Below, piece by piece: positions 8,003 through 17,460 of a stretch of 64,000 nucleotides of DNA. Every line of letters starts with the position of its first letter. Within the stretch, counting starts at the first letter, position 1. This stretch comes from Ideonella benzenivorans (GTDB taxonomy: Bacteria > Pseudomonadota > Gammaproteobacteria > Burkholderiales > Burkholderiaceae_C): assembly GCF_020387415.1 (NCBI RefSeq), contig NZ_JAGWCB010000018.1, positions 433,410 to 497,409 of the forward strand. Direction: 5' to 3'. Made by a program: the position numbers and the translations under genes. The notes under the pieces were generated by a model. It was not told where the DNA came from. It worked only from the letters and a program-made list of their open reading frames with translations, and did not search any database.

Positions 8003-9703
8003 ATGATCCAAGCCAAGGCAGAGCTCCAAGGTGCGCTGGCCGCTGCGGTCGCGCAGCTGGCCCCCGACGCCGCCCTCACCCCCCAATTCGAGTCGCCCAA
8101 GCAGGCCGCCCACGGCGACCTGGCCATCACGGTGGCGATGCAGCTGGCCAAGCCGCTGCGTTCCAACCCGCGCGCCGTGGCCGAGCAGCTGATCGTGGCC
8201 CTGAAGGCCCAGCCCGCCTTTGCGCGCTGGGTGTCTTCGCTGGAGATCGCCGGCCCGGGCTTCATCAACCTGCGCCTGGCGCCGGCCGCCAAGCAGGCGG
8301 TGGTGGGCGAGGTGCTGGCCGCCCCCGCGTCCTTCGGCCGCCAGCCGGCCAATGGCCAGAAGCTGATGGTGGAGTTCGTCTCGGCCAACCCGACCGGCCC
8401 GCTGCACGTGGGCCATGCCCGCCAGGGCGCGCTGGGCGACAGCCTGTGCAACCTGTTCGAGACCCAGGGCTGGGACGTCACCCGCGAGTTCTATTACAAC
8501 GACGCGGGGGTGCAGATCGCCACGCTGGCCAACTCGACCCAGTGCCGCCTCCGGGGCTTGAAGCCCGGCGATGCCGATTGGCCTGAAAGTGCCTACAACG
8601 GCGACTACATTGCCGACATCGCCGCCGATTTCCTGGCCAAGAAGACGGTCAAGTCGGACGACCGCGAGTACACCGCCTCGGGCGACCCCGAGGACCTGGA
8701 CAGCATCCGCCAGTTCGCCGTGGCCTATCTGCGCCATGAACAGGATCTGGACCTGCAGGCCTTCAGCGTCCGCTTCGACAACTACTACCTGGAGTCCAGC
8801 CTCTACACCAGCGGCCGGGTCGAGAAGACCGTCAACGCGCTGATCGCCGCGGGCAAGACCTACGAGAAGGATGGCGCGCTGTGGCTGCGCTCCACCGACG
8901 ACGGGGACGACAAGGACCGGGTCATGCGCAAGACCGACGGCAGCTACACCTACTTCGTGCCGGATGTGGCCTACCACATCGCCAAGTGGGAGCGTGGCTT
9001 CACCAAGGTCATCAACTGCCAGGGCACCGACCACCACGGCACCATCGCCCGGGTGCGCGCCGGCCTGCAGGGCGTGGGCGTGGGCATCCCCAAGGGCTAC
9101 CCCGACTACGTGCTCAACACGATGGTGCGGGTGATGCGCAACGGCGCCGAGGTCAAGATCAGCAAGCGCGCCGGCAGCTACGTGACGCTGCGCGACCTGA
9201 TCGACTGGACCAGCCGCGACGCGGTGCGCTTCTTCCTGATCAGCCGCAAGGCCGACACCGAGTTCACCTTCGACATCGACCTGGCCCTGAAGCAGAACGA
9301 CGAGAACCCGGTGTTCTACGTGCAGTACGCCCATGCCCGCATCTGCTCGGTGCTGGCCCAGGGCGCCACGCAAGGCCTGTCGCCCGAGGGGGCCGACCTG
9401 TCGCTGCTGAGCGCGCCGGCCGAGCTGGCGCTGATGCTCAAGCTGGCCGAGTACCCCGAGATGCTCAGCTCGGCGGCGGCCTCGCTGGCGCCGCACGACG
9501 TGGCCTTCTACGTGCGTGATCTGGCGGCGGCCTTCCACAGCTACTACGCGGCCGAGCGCTTCCTGGTGGAGGACAAGGCCCTGGCGCAAGCCCGCCTGGC
9601 CCTGCTGTCGGCCACGCGCCACGTGCTGCGCAATGCGCTGGCGGTGCTGGGCGTCAGCGCCCCAGAATCCATGTCTCGCGCGGAACAACAGGAGAACGCA
9701 TGA
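8003..9703 (+). CDS. argS: Arginyl-tRNA synthetase
   Basis: The 566-residue class I synthetase charges tRNA-Arg with arginine. The HIGH signature appears as [18 protein letters not shown] and the KMSKS-like loop as [11 protein letters not shown]. The N-terminal Add-1 domain (residues 1-~100) and the C-terminal DALR-type anticodon-binding domain, ending near LGVSAPESM, are both present. The ATG at 8003 directly follows an AT-richer stretch (CTTAGAAT) that could be a promoter. Its stop overlaps the start of the SPOR gene by four bases (ATGA), so the two are translationally coupled. Confidence 0.97.
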   Translation: MIQAKAELQGALAAAVAQLAPDAALTPQFESPKQAAHGDLAITVAMQLAKPLRSNPRAVAEQLIVALKAQPAFARWVSSLEIAGPGFINLRLAPAAKQAVVGEVLAAPASFGRQPANGQKLMVEFVSANPTGPLHVGHARQGALGDSLCNLFETQGWDVTREFYYNDAGVQIATLANSTQCRLRGLKPGDADWPESAYNGDYIADIAADFLAKKTVKSDDREYTASGDPEDLDSIRQFAVAYLRHEQDLDLQAFSVRFDNYYLESSLYTSGRVEKTVNALIAAGKTYEKDGALWLRSTDDGDDKDRVMRKTDGSYTYFVPDVAYHIAKWERGFTKVINCQGTDHHGTIARVRAGLQGVGVGIPKGYPDYVLNTMVRVMRNGAEVKISKRAGSYVTLRDLIDWTSRDAVRFFLISRKADTEFTFDIDLALKQNDENPVFYVQYAHARICSVLAQGATQGLSPEGADLSLLSAPAELALMLKLAEYPEMLSSAAASLAPHDVAFYVRDLAAAFHSYYAAERFLVEDKALAQARLALLSATRHVLRNALAVLGVSAPESMSRAEQQENA

Positions 9704-10464
9704 AGCTCGGCAGCGGTGCCCGCCGGGGGGCGCAACGGGGTGGTTTCGTCCTCGGGATCATCGTCGGCCTGCTGGTGGGCCTGGCCATTGCCCTGGGCGT
9801 GGCGCTCTACATCGCCAAGGTGCCGGTGCCCTTCATGGACAAGGTCGGCCACCGCACGCCCGAGCAGGAGGCCCAGGAGGCCGAGAAGCTCAAGACCTGG
9901 GATCCCAACGCCGGCCTGGCCGGCAAGCAGGCCCCGCGTCCGGTGATGCCGGCCTCCGAGCCGGCCACCGAGGCCGCGCCAGCCCCGCGCACCGCGGGCG
10001 CCGCGTCCTCGCCGGTGCCGGTGGCCGTGGTGGGCAAGCCCGTGGCGGCCAAGCCGGCTGCCTCGGCCGCATCGGCCACGGCCAGCCCCAAGCCCAAGCA
10101 CGAGACCCGCGACAGCCGTGACCCGGCAGCGATCCTGGCTGGCGAGCCCGTCAGTTCCAAGGCCGACAAGCCCGCCAAGACCGACAAGCCGGCGGAACCC
10201 GCGGCTGCCGGCGGTGATGCCTTCATCTACTTCGTCCAGGCCGGGGCCTACTCCAATTCGAACGACGCCGAGCAGCAGCGCGCGCGTCTGGCCATGCAGG
10301 GCCTGGTGGCCAAGGTGTCCGAGCGCGAGCAGGCCGGTCGCACCGTCTACCGGGTGCGCCTGGGGCCGTTCGACAGCCGGGATGAGGCCGAGCGCCAGCA
10401 GGACCGGCTCAAGGGGGCGGGCCTCGATTCCGCCCTGGTGCGGGTGGAGCGCAATCACCCCTGA
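9700..10464 (+). CDS. SPOR-domain inner-membrane protein (FtsN-like)
   Basis: The 254-residue protein has a short basic cytoplasmic tail, one transmembrane helix (~residues 15-35, [20 protein letters not shown]), a long Pro/Ala/Lys-rich linker, and a C-terminal SPOR domain from ~residue 175 ([19 protein letters not shown]). SPOR domains bind denuded glycan strands at the division septum. The topology matches FtsN. It overlaps argS by four bases and is followed by dsbA after 55 bases, an arrangement familiar in Burkholderiales. Whether this is the essential FtsN or an accessory SPOR protein cannot be decided here. Confidence 0.88.
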   Translation: MKLGSGARRGAQRGGFVLGIIVGLLVGLAIALGVALYIAKVPVPFMDKVGHRTPEQEAQEAEKLKTWDPNAGLAGKQAPRPVMPASEPATEAAPAPRTAGAASSPVPVAVVGKPVAAKPAASAASATASPKPKHETRDSRDPAAILAGEPVSSKADKPAKTDKPAEPAAAGGDAFIYFVQAGAYSNSNDAEQQRARLAMQGLVAKVSEREQAGRTVYRVRLGPFDSRDEAERQQDRLKGAGLDSALVRVERNHP

Positions 10465-10519
10465 GGCACGGCGGGCCCCGCCCGTCCGCGCTCACTTCTC
10501 TTGCAAGGAATCCATCCCC

Positions 10520-11167
10520 ATGAATCGGCGTGAATTTCCCTGGCAGCTGGCCGGTCTGACCGGTCTTCTCTCCCTGACGGGCCGCGCGGCCCAGGCCCAG
10601 GGGGCGCCGGTCGAAGGCCGGGACTTCCTGCGCGTGTCGCCGCCGGTGCCGATCGCGCCGACCGGCAAGGTCGAGGTGGTGGAGTTTTTCTGGTACGGCT
10701 GCCCGCACTGCTTTGCGCTGGAGCCTTCGCTGGAGGCCTGGGTCAAGAAGCTGCCGGCCACGGTCCACTTCGAGCGCGTGGCCGCCACCTTCACCCCGAT
10801 GCACAGCTACCACGCCCGCATCTACTACGCGCTGGAGATCCTGGGCAAGGTGGAGGCGCTGCATGCCAAGGTCTTTGCCGCCATGCATGTGCAGCACCAG
10901 CGGCTGGACAAGGACGCCGATGTGGTGGCCTTCTTCAACGGCCAGGGGCTGGACGGGCAGAAGGTGCTGCAGACGATGAAGTCCTTCACCGTCGAGGGCA
11001 AGCTGCGTCAGGCCAAGGCCCTGGCCGAGGGCTACAAGATCGACGGCGTGCCCACGCTGGGCTTCCAGGGGCGCTACACCACCTCGGCGGCCCTGACCGG
11101 CAGCGAGGCCCGGCTCTACGCCACCGCCGATGCGCTGATCGCGCGGCTGCGCAAAAGCCAGGGCTGA
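10520..11167 (+). CDS. dsbA: Thiol:disulfide interchange protein DsbA
   Basis: The 215-residue periplasmic oxidoreductase has a signal peptide whose MNRREFPW opening resembles Tat-type RR leaders. Its thioredoxin fold carries the CPHC active site in FFWYGCPHCFALEPSLEAW and the cis-proline region GVPTLGFQGRY near the C terminus. It introduces disulfides into secreted proteins and is re-oxidised by DsbB. The ATG at 10520 is preceded by AAGGAA. It probably belongs to the argS-SPOR-dsbA transcript. A second DsbA/G-like protein is encoded at 33117-33698. Confidence 0.93.
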   Translation: MNRREFPWQLAGLTGLLSLTGRAAQAQGAPVEGRDFLRVSPPVPIAPTGKVEVVEFFWYGCPHCFALEPSLEAWVKKLPATVHFERVAATFTPMHSYHARIYYALEILGKVEALHAKVFAAMHVQHQRLDKDADVVAFFNGQGLDGQKVLQTMKSFTVEGKLRQAKALAEGYKIDGVPTLGFQGRYTTSAALTGSEARLYATADALIARLRKSQG

Positions 11168-11287
11168 GCGCCTGCCCCCGCACCGGGCCTGAGCCGCCGT
11201 CCGGCCCGGTGCGCAAGTCCCTGCAAATTGCTCGGAACGCCCGACACGCAGGCGGGGATGTGCGTCGTAGAATGGTCTGCAATTTTC

Positions 11288-11899
11288 ATGCCGAAACCCA
11301 TGCCCTCGCGTCTTCGCCTTTCCCTGCTGGCCCTGTCCATCCTCATGGCGGTGGGTGTGGGCGCGCGCGCCGAGAAGACCGACCGCCAGAAGCCGCTGGT
11401 GGTCGAGAGCGACGGCAAGCAATCGGCCCAGGTGGATCTGGCGCGCAAGCTCACCGTGGTGTCGGGCAACGTCAGCATCAGCCAGGGCACGATGCTGATC
11501 CGGGCCGACCGGGTCGAGGTGCGCGAGCCGCAGGACGGCCTCTACAACGCGGTGGCCTTCAGCTGGCCCGCCCGCCAGGCCACCTTCCAGCAGAAGCGGG
11601 ATGTGGCCGATGAGTTCATCGAGGCCCAGGCCGACCGCATTGAGTACGACGGCGCCAGCGAACGCATCAAGCTGCTGGGCAATGCCTGGCTGCGCATGCG
11701 CCGCGCCGGCACCGTGACCGACGAGGCCAGCGGCTCGGTCATCACCTACGACCAGCGCCAGGACACGGTGCAGTTCGACGGCCAGGGGCCGGCCAAGCCC
11801 GGCGTCGTGCCGGGCAAGGTGCGGCTGGTGTTCACGCCGCGCAGTGCGTCGGCGCCGGCCGCCGCCTCCGCGGCCAGCAGTGCGGGGGGCGCCCAGTGA
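11288..11899 (+). CDS. lptA: Lipopolysaccharide transport periplasmic protein LptA
   Basis: The ~203-residue protein has a signal peptide ([20 protein letters not shown]) and an OstA-like beta-jellyroll. That part starts at [20 protein letters not shown] and includes [21 protein letters not shown] and [15 protein letters not shown]. LptA polymerises to form the periplasmic bridge that carries LPS from LptC to LptDE. Starts at 11288 and 11300 are both possible; both leave the signal intact. The stop overlaps the lptB GTG by four bases. lptC and kdsC, often just upstream in relatives, are not here; dsbA is instead. Confidence 0.92.
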   Translation: MPKPMPSRLRLSLLALSILMAVGVGARAEKTDRQKPLVVESDGKQSAQVDLARKLTVVSGNVSISQGTMLIRADRVEVREPQDGLYNAVAFSWPARQATFQQKRDVADEFIEAQADRIEYDGASERIKLLGNAWLRMRRAGTVTDEASGSVITYDQRQDTVQFDGQGPAKPGVVPGKVRLVFTPRSASAPAAASAASSAGGAQ

Positions 11900-12660
11900 G
11901 CGAGCGGCCCCTGCCCGCCCCCAGCCGTCTGGAAGCCTCCGACCTGCGCAAGACCTACGGGGCGCGCACCGTGGTCAAGAGCGTGCACCTGGCGGTGGCC
12001 GCCGGCGAGGTCGTCGGCCTGCTGGGCCCCAACGGTGCCGGCAAGACCACCACCTTCTACATGGTGGTGGGCCTGGTGCGCTGCGACGAAGGCCGCATCA
12101 CCATCGATGGCACCTCGGTCGAGCGCATGCCCATCCACCTGCGTTCGCGCCTGGGCCTGTCCTATCTGCCGCAGGAAGCCTCCATCTTCCGCAAGCTCAC
12201 CGTCGAGGAGAACATCCGCGCGGTGCTGGAACTGCAGATGGACGAACGCGGCAAGCCGCTGCAGGCGTCCGTGATTCAGCAGCAGCTCGACCGCTTGCTC
12301 AGCGACCTGAGCCTGACCGGCCTGCGCGACACGCCGGCCCCGGCACTGTCGGGCGGCGAGCGGCGCCGGGTCGAGATCGCCCGGGCGCTGGCCACCCAGC
12401 CGCGCTTCATCCTGCTGGACGAACCCTTTGCCGGTGTGGATCCGATCGCCGTGATCGAGATCCAGCGCATCATCGGCTTCCTCAAGGCGCGTGGCATCGG
12501 GGTGTTGATCACCGACCACAACGTGCGCGAAACCCTGGGCATCTGCGACCGGGCCTACATCATCAGCCAGGGTGATGTGTTGGCCGAGGGCACCCCGCAG
12601 CAAATCATCGAGAACCCGGACGTGCGCCGGGTCTACCTCGGTGAGCACTTCCGGATGTGA
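11896..12660 (+). CDS. lptB: LPS export ABC transporter ATP-binding protein LptB
   Basis: The 254-residue ABC ATPase has Walker [17 protein letters not shown], signature [16 protein letters not shown], Walker [14 protein letters not shown] and the H-loop TDHNVRET typical of LptB. It powers LPS extraction from the inner membrane with LptF/LptG. It starts with GTG overlapping the lptA stop and is followed after ten bases by rpoN, the conserved lptA-lptB-rpoN order of proteobacteria. Confidence 0.97.
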   Translation: MSERPLPAPSRLEASDLRKTYGARTVVKSVHLAVAAGEVVGLLGPNGAGKTTTFYMVVGLVRCDEGRITIDGTSVERMPIHLRSRLGLSYLPQEASIFRKLTVEENIRAVLELQMDERGKPLQASVIQQQLDRLLSDLSLTGLRDTPAPALSGGERRRVEIARALATQPRFILLDEPFAGVDPIAVIEIQRIIGFLKARGIGVLITDHNVRETLGICDRAYIISQGDVLAEGTPQQIIENPDVRRVYLGEHFRM

Positions 12661-12670
12661 ACCCGCGACG

Positions 12671-14194
12671 ATGAAGCCCACCCTGCAGGTTCGCCTGTCC
12701 CAGCATCTGGCGCTCACGCCCCAGTTGCAGCAGTCCATCCGGCTGTTGCAGCTCTCGACGCTGGAACTGCACCAGGAAGTCGAGCAGATGCTCGAGCAGA
12801 ACCCCTTTCTGGAGCCGGAGGACGACGGCGGCGGCTTTGACGAGATCGCGCCCCTGGACCGGGGCAGCCTCTCCCCCTCGACGGCCAGTGCCGGGACCGA
12901 GGAGGGCGGCGAGACCGGCGGGGGCAGCGAAGGCTCCGATGAGCCGGCGGGCATGGAAGCCTCCGACTTCGGCACCACCGAGCGTGCGGACTGGGAGAAC
13001 GGCACCGAGGGGGATGACTTCGATGGCATCCGCGAGACGCCCAGCCACACGGCCTCTGGCGACGATGATTTCGAGCCCCAGGACCGGGCCGGCAGCGGCC
13101 CCACGCTGCAGGACCATCTGCGCACCCAGCTCAGCGGCATGCGCCTGGCCGACCGCGATGCCGCGGCGGTGCTGGCGCTGATCGAGTCGCTGGACGAGGA
13201 CGGCTACCTGGATGGCTCGCTGGAGGAGATTGCCGAGCGCATCGCCGACTCGCTCGACATCACCGACCCCGAGGCGCGCGAGGCCCTGCAGGACGAACTG
13301 CGCTGCGGCCTGAAGTGGCTGCAGAGCCTGGAGCCGGCCGGCGTCGGCGCGGCCAACCTGTCCGAGTGCCTGGCGCTGCAGCTGCGCCAGCGGGCCGACA
13401 CCCCGGCGCGCGCCTGCGCGCTGCAGATCGTGGCCGGCCACCTGGACCTGCTGGCCCGGCGCGACATGAAGAAGCTCGCCACCGCCACCGGCTGTGACGA
13501 GGCCACCGTGAAGGCCGCCCAGGCGATGATCATCGCCTGCGAACCCAAGCCCGGCCGGCCCTTCGCCCGGGCCGAGCAGCTGATCGTCGTGCCCGACGTC
13601 ATCGTCGTGAAGTCCGGCCGCAACTGGAAGGCCACGCTCAACCCGGACGTGATGCCCAAGCTGCGCGTGTCCGACCTCTACGCCCAGGCCATCCGCGGCC
13701 AGCGCGGCGGCGGCAATCTGTCGGCCCGGCTGCAGGAGGCGCGCTGGTTCATCCGCAACATCCAGCAGCGCTTCGACACCATCCTGCGCGTGAGCTCGGC
13801 CATCGTCGAGCGGCAGAAGAACTTCTTCACCCATGGCGAGATCGCGATGAAGCCGCTGGTGCTGCGCGAGATCGCCGACGAGCTGGGCCTGCACGAATCC
13901 ACCATCTCCCGCGTCACGACGGCCAAGTACATGGCCACGCCGCAGGGCACTTTCGAGCTGAAGTACTTCTTCGGCTCCTCGCTCAACACCGATGCCGGCG
14001 GCAACGCCTCCAGCACCGCGGTGCGCGCACTGATCAAGCAGTTCGTCGCGGCCGAGGACACCAAGAAGCCCTTGTCGGACAGCCAGATCGCCGACATGCT
14101 GGAAGAACAGGGCATCCAGGTGGCCCGCCGCACCGTGGCCAAGTACCGCGAGGCGCTCAAGATCGCGCCCGCCAACCTCCGCAAGGCTCTATGA
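12671..14194 (+). CDS. rpoN: RNA polymerase sigma-54 factor
   Basis: The 507-residue protein has all three sigma-54 regions. Region I is glutamine/leucine rich (LSQHLALTPQLQQSIRLLQL). Region II is an acidic linker (residues ~55-140). Region III holds the core-binding and DNA-binding parts, ending in the RpoN box ARRTVAKYRE close to the C terminus. It directs RNA polymerase to -24/-12 promoters that need enhancer-binding ATPases. Its stop overlaps the downstream methyltransferase start by four bases. The genes hpf and ptsN, frequent downstream neighbours of rpoN, do not follow here. Confidence 0.97.
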   Translation: MKPTLQVRLSQHLALTPQLQQSIRLLQLSTLELHQEVEQMLEQNPFLEPEDDGGGFDEIAPLDRGSLSPSTASAGTEEGGETGGGSEGSDEPAGMEASDFGTTERADWENGTEGDDFDGIRETPSHTASGDDDFEPQDRAGSGPTLQDHLRTQLSGMRLADRDAAAVLALIESLDEDGYLDGSLEEIAERIADSLDITDPEAREALQDELRCGLKWLQSLEPAGVGAANLSECLALQLRQRADTPARACALQIVAGHLDLLARRDMKKLATATGCDEATVKAAQAMIIACEPKPGRPFARAEQLIVVPDVIVVKSGRNWKATLNPDVMPKLRVSDLYAQAIRGQRGGGNLSARLQEARWFIRNIQQRFDTILRVSSAIVERQKNFFTHGEIAMKPLVLREIADELGLHESTISRVTTAKYMATPQGTFELKYFFGSSLNTDAGGNASSTAVRALIKQFVAAEDTKKPLSDSQIADMLEEQGIQVARRTVAKYREALKIAPANLRKAL

Positions 14195-15504
14195 CCGTTT
14201 CCCCCACCCCGGCGCCCGGCGCAGCCGGTCCGCGCCGTGTGGTGCGGGCCGCCGGTTCCCGTCCTGCCAGCAGCGTCCGCCAGGGCACGCTGTTCCTGCC
14301 CTGCGCCGCCGGCACCGAGCCCTGGCTGGTCGAGGAATGCCAGGCCTTGCTGGGCCCGCAAGCCCGGGTCGAAGCCGGACGCGGCGGCGTCTATGTCGAC
14401 GGCGGCCTGGCCGAGGCCATGCGCCTGAACCTGGGCAGCCGGCTGGCGCAGCGCGTGCTGTGGCAGGTGGCTGAGGGCGGCTACGCCAACGAGCACGACC
14501 TCTACGACCTGGCGCGCCGGGTGCGCTGGAGCGACTGGATCACGCCGCAGCAGACGCTGCGGGTGGATGCGAACGCCTGGCGCTCGCCGCTGCAAAGCCT
14601 GAACTTCGCCGCCCTGCGCATCAAGGACGCCGTGTGCGACCAGATGCGCGAGGCCTGCGGCGAGCGGCCCAGCGTCGACACCTACCACCCCGATCTGTCG
14701 CTGGTGCTGCACGTGGGGCCCGACCACGCCAGCCTGAGCGTGGACCTCTCCGGCGAGGCGCTGTTCAAGCGCGGCTGGCGCGAGGCCAAGGGCGAGGCGC
14801 CGCTGAAAGAAACCCTGGCCGCGGCGATGCTGGCGGCCATCGGCTGGCACGGCCGGCCCGAGGATGGTGGCCTGCTGGATCCGTGCTGCGGCGCCGGCAC
14901 GATCGCCATCGAGGCCGCGCAGATCGCCTGCGGCATCGCGCCCGGCCTGCAGCGCCGCTTCGCCTTCGAGCGCCTGCTGCCCTTCCGGGACCAGCTGTCG
15001 GCCTGGCGCGAGATGAAGGCCGCGGCCCAGGCCGCCGTGCATGCGCCGGCGGTGCCGGTGTGGGCGGGCGACGTGTCCTTCCGCATGACCGACTTCGCCA
15101 CGCGCAATGCCGAGCGGGCCGGCGTGACGCACGCGATCGAGTTCAAGACCGCCGATGCGCTGCAGCGCCCGGCGCCGGCCGAGCATGGCACCCTGCTGAT
15201 GAACCCGCCCTACGGCGAGCGCATCGCGCCCAAGGGCACCGGCCAGGGCGGCACCCAGGGAGAGAAGTTCGAGGGCGCGGCCGATGCCGGCGAGTTCTAC
15301 GCCCGCCTGGCCGCCCACTGGAAGAAGGGCTACAGCGGCTGGACGGCCTGGGTGCTGACGCCCGAGGCCAAGCTGCCCAGCCTGATGCGCCTGAAGGAAA
15401 GCCGGCGCATCCCGATGTGGAACGGGCCGATCGAGTGCCGGCTGTTCCGCTTCGACATGGTCGCTGGCTCGGCGCGCAAGGGCGCGGACAACCCCGCGCC
15501 CTGA
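14191..15504 (+). CDS. THUMP-domain class I SAM-dependent RNA methyltransferase (RlmL N-terminal-like)
   Basis: The 437-residue protein opens with a basic, low-complexity tail (~35 residues). A THUMP RNA-binding domain follows, and then a UPF0020 methyltransferase domain with the SAM loop LLDPCCGAGTIAIEAAQIA and the catalytic NPPY motif (LLMNPPYGERIAPK). It resembles the m2G2445-forming half of E. coli RlmL and lacks the second (RlmK) half, as is common in betaproteobacteria. It modifies rRNA or possibly tRNA on guanine N2. It starts inside the rpoN stop (ATGA), so expression is coupled to sigma-54. Confidence 0.88.
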   Translation: MTVSPTPAPGAAGPRRVVRAAGSRPASSVRQGTLFLPCAAGTEPWLVEECQALLGPQARVEAGRGGVYVDGGLAEAMRLNLGSRLAQRVLWQVAEGGYANEHDLYDLARRVRWSDWITPQQTLRVDANAWRSPLQSLNFAALRIKDAVCDQMREACGERPSVDTYHPDLSLVLHVGPDHASLSVDLSGEALFKRGWREAKGEAPLKETLAAAMLAAIGWHGRPEDGGLLDPCCGAGTIAIEAAQIACGIAPGLQRRFAFERLLPFRDQLSAWREMKAAAQAAVHAPAVPVWAGDVSFRMTDFATRNAERAGVTHAIEFKTADALQRPAPAEHGTLLMNPPYGERIAPKGTGQGGTQGEKFEGAADAGEFYARLAAHWKKGYSGWTAWVLTPEAKLPSLMRLKESRRIPMWNGPIECRLFRFDMVAGSARKGADNPAP

Positions 15505-15517
15505 GCCCTGGGGGCGC

Positions 15518-15943
15518 TCAGCCCTTGAGCAGGCCGCTCAGCCCACCCAGCAGGCTGCCCAGATCGGGCGCCTCCGCGGGCGTGGCGGGCAGCTGACCCT
15601 GGGGTGTCATCCGGTTCACCAGTTCCGGCAGCAGCTGGGCCAGCTGGCCCAGCATCGCCTGGCCCTGGGGCCCCTGGGCCTGCTGCAGCAGGCCGGCCAG
15701 CGCCGGGTGGCCACCCAGCACCGACTGCAGCTGCTCGGCGCTGATCGGCAGGTTCTGCCCGTTCGAGATCCAGGAGCCGATGACCTGACCCAGGCCCCCC
15801 TGCTCGAACTGCTGCACCAGCCCGCCCAGGCCACCGCCCGGTGCGTTGCTGTCCAGCAGCTGGCTGGCCAGGGCCATCAGGTCGTTCTGGCCGCCGCCGG
15901 CCGCGCCGTTCAGCAGGCCATTCACTGCATCCAGCAGTCCCAT
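15518..15943 (-). CDS. YidB-family (DUF937) protein
   Basis: The 141-residue protein begins MGLLDAVNGLLNG and contains GGGLGGLVQQFEQGGLGQVIGSWI followed by NLPISAEQLQSVLG, which are hallmarks of the YidB/DUF937 family. Its function is unknown. It is rich in Gly, Gln and Leu and has neither signal peptide nor membrane segment. The start at 15943 has AGGAAGGAGAA upstream on the minus strand, a strong ribosome site. It converges on the rRNA methyltransferase gene with 13 bases between stops. Confidence 0.88.
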   Translation of the reverse strand: MGLLDAVNGLLNGAAGGGQNDLMALASQLLDSNAPGGGLGGLVQQFEQGGLGQVIGSWISNGQNLPISAEQLQSVLGGHPALAGLLQQAQGPQGQAMLGQLAQLLPELVNRMTPQGQLPATPAEAPDLGSLLGGLSGLLKG

Positions 15944-16081
15944 GGGGTTCTCCTTCCTGAGAGATTGATGATCGAGGTCGGGAGCATGGCCCGCCCGCGT
16001 GTCCCTGTCACGTCCGGGGCGATGGCGCGGCGGGTGCGGTGTGCCAGAGGTCCGGCCGGCGTGGCGTGCACGCCGCAGGGG

Positions 16082-16807
16082 TCAGCCGCCGGCCAGGGCC
16101 AGCAGGCTGAGCGCGGCCAGCGGGGCGGTGTCCGCGCGCAGCACACGCGGCCCCAGGCTGAGCGGCTGGAAGCCGGCTTGACGGGCCAGGTCCTCCTCGC
16201 GCGGGTCCAGCCCGCCCTCGGGGCCGGACAGCAGCAGCACCGGCCCGCGGGCCTGTAGCAGCGTGGCCGGGCCGGCGGCGTCGGGGCCGAAGCTCAGCAC
16301 CTGGCACAGGCCCGTGGCCGTCGCAGCCTGGGCCAGCCAGGCGTCGAAGGACTGGATGGAGGCCACGGCCGGCACCCGGGTGCGGCCGCTCTGTTCGGCC
16401 GCGGCCTCGGCCACGCCCTGCCAGTGGGCGCGGCGCTTCTCGGCCCGCTCGCCGGAGAGCTTCAGCACCGAACGGGCGCACATCAGCGGCTGGATCGCGT
16501 ACACACCCAGTTCGGTGGCTTTTTCCACCAGCGTGTCCATGCGCTCATTGGCGGGCATGCCCAGCGCGATGGTGACCGGGCAGGCCAGCTCGCGGTCGGT
16601 GGCCTGGTGGGGGCCGATGGCCAGATCGACGTCCTGCCGGCCCATGCGGGTGACGGTGGCGGCCCATTCGCCGCCCTGGCCGTTGAAGACGATCAGCGCA
16701 TCGCCCGGTTGCAGGCGCAGCACCTGGATGTGGCGGGAGGCCTCGGGCGGCAGGGTCAGGTCGGCGCCTTCGTGCAGCGGCGCGTCAAGGTGGACTCGGA
16801 CAGGCAT
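16082..16807 (-). CDS. rsmE: 16S rRNA (uracil(1498)-N(3))-methyltransferase RsmE
   Basis: The 241-residue SPOUT-class enzyme shows an N-terminal PUA-like part (MPVRVHLDAPLHEG through RHIQVLRLQPGD). The knotted SAM site includes KATELGVYAIQPL, LLLSGPEGGLDPREEDLA and LGPRVLRADTAPLAAL. It methylates U1498 in the decoding region of 16S rRNA. The ATG at 16807 begins the PUA domain; in-frame sequence further upstream is antisense to another gene. The unknown gene at 16849-17409 lies just upstream on the same strand, 41 bases away. Confidence 0.95.
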   Translation of the reverse strand: MPVRVHLDAPLHEGADLTLPPEASRHIQVLRLQPGDALIVFNGQGGEWAATVTRMGRQDVDLAIGPHQATDRELACPVTIALGMPANERMDTLVEKATELGVYAIQPLMCARSVLKLSGERAEKRRAHWQGVAEAAAEQSGRTRVPAVASIQSFDAWLAQAATATGLCQVLSFGPDAAGPATLLQARGPVLLLSGPEGGLDPREEDLARQAGFQPLSLGPRVLRADTAPLAALSLLALAGG

Positions 16808-16848
16808 GGGCCGAGAGTGTGCCAGCCCCGGCACCGGGTGGGCCAGGC

Positions 16849-17409
16849 TCAGCCGGCCGCGCGCAGGGCGTCGAGGAACTGACGCAGCGCCGCCGGGCCA
16901 TGGTCGTCGTGCAGGCCCTGGGCGAAGCGGCGGGCCAGGGTGCGCAGTGCGGCGAGGTCGGCCGCCCGCTCCACCTCCAGCGTGAAGCGGTAGCCCTTCA
17001 GCAAGCCCAACTGGCCCTTGGCCTGGGCGGTGAGCGTGTCGTAGAGCGGGGTGTAGTCGGCCGCGTCGATGCATTGCTGCGCGTCCTGCAGCGACCCGGT
17101 GGCAGCCTCGATGCCCGTTGGGGTGAGGCTGCCGGGCACCGTGTCGGCGGGGCTGCTGTCGCTGCCGTCCGGGCGACGGGCCGGGCGGGCCACGGCCGCG
17201 CCCGGGGGCGCGGTTTCGGCGATCAGGCCGGCGTCGAGCAGGGCGGTCAGGTCGGTGCCGGCCAGGCCCCGGATCTGCTGCAGCCAGACCTCGCCAGGCT
17301 GGCTGTCATTGATGACCAGCAGCAGGTTGCGCACCGGCCGCGACAGGGCCAGGGTCTTGGACTGGATCTCCGCGTGGCCCGCGGGGGTCTTGACGTAGCG
17401 CTTGTTCAT
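16849..17409 (-). CDS. Hypothetical protein with winged-helix-like N terminus
   Basis: The 186-residue soluble protein is not recognised by name. Its first ~65 residues (MNKRYVKTPAGHAEIQSK... LLLVINDSQPG... LLDAGLIAE) follow a pattern recurrent in betaproteobacterial proteins that looks like a winged helix. The second half (from SLQDAQQCIDAADYTPLY) is helical and may be a small helical bundle. No catalytic motif is seen. ATG 17409 was chosen; an in-frame ATG ten codons upstream (17439) is possible. It sits between fadD and rsmE on the minus strand. Confidence 0.75.
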   Translation of the reverse strand: MNKRYVKTPAGHAEIQSKTLALSRPVRNLLLVINDSQPGEVWLQQIRGLAGTDLTALLDAGLIAETAPPGAAVARPARRPDGSDSSPADTVPGSLTPTGIEAATGSLQDAQQCIDAADYTPLYDTLTAQAKGQLGLLKGYRFTLEVERAADLAALRTLARRFAQGLHDDHGPAALRQFLDALRAAG

Positions 17410-17460
17410 GGTGCCAGCAGCCGGGGAGGCGCGCGGCACCGCGCACCGGGAAACCTGGGG

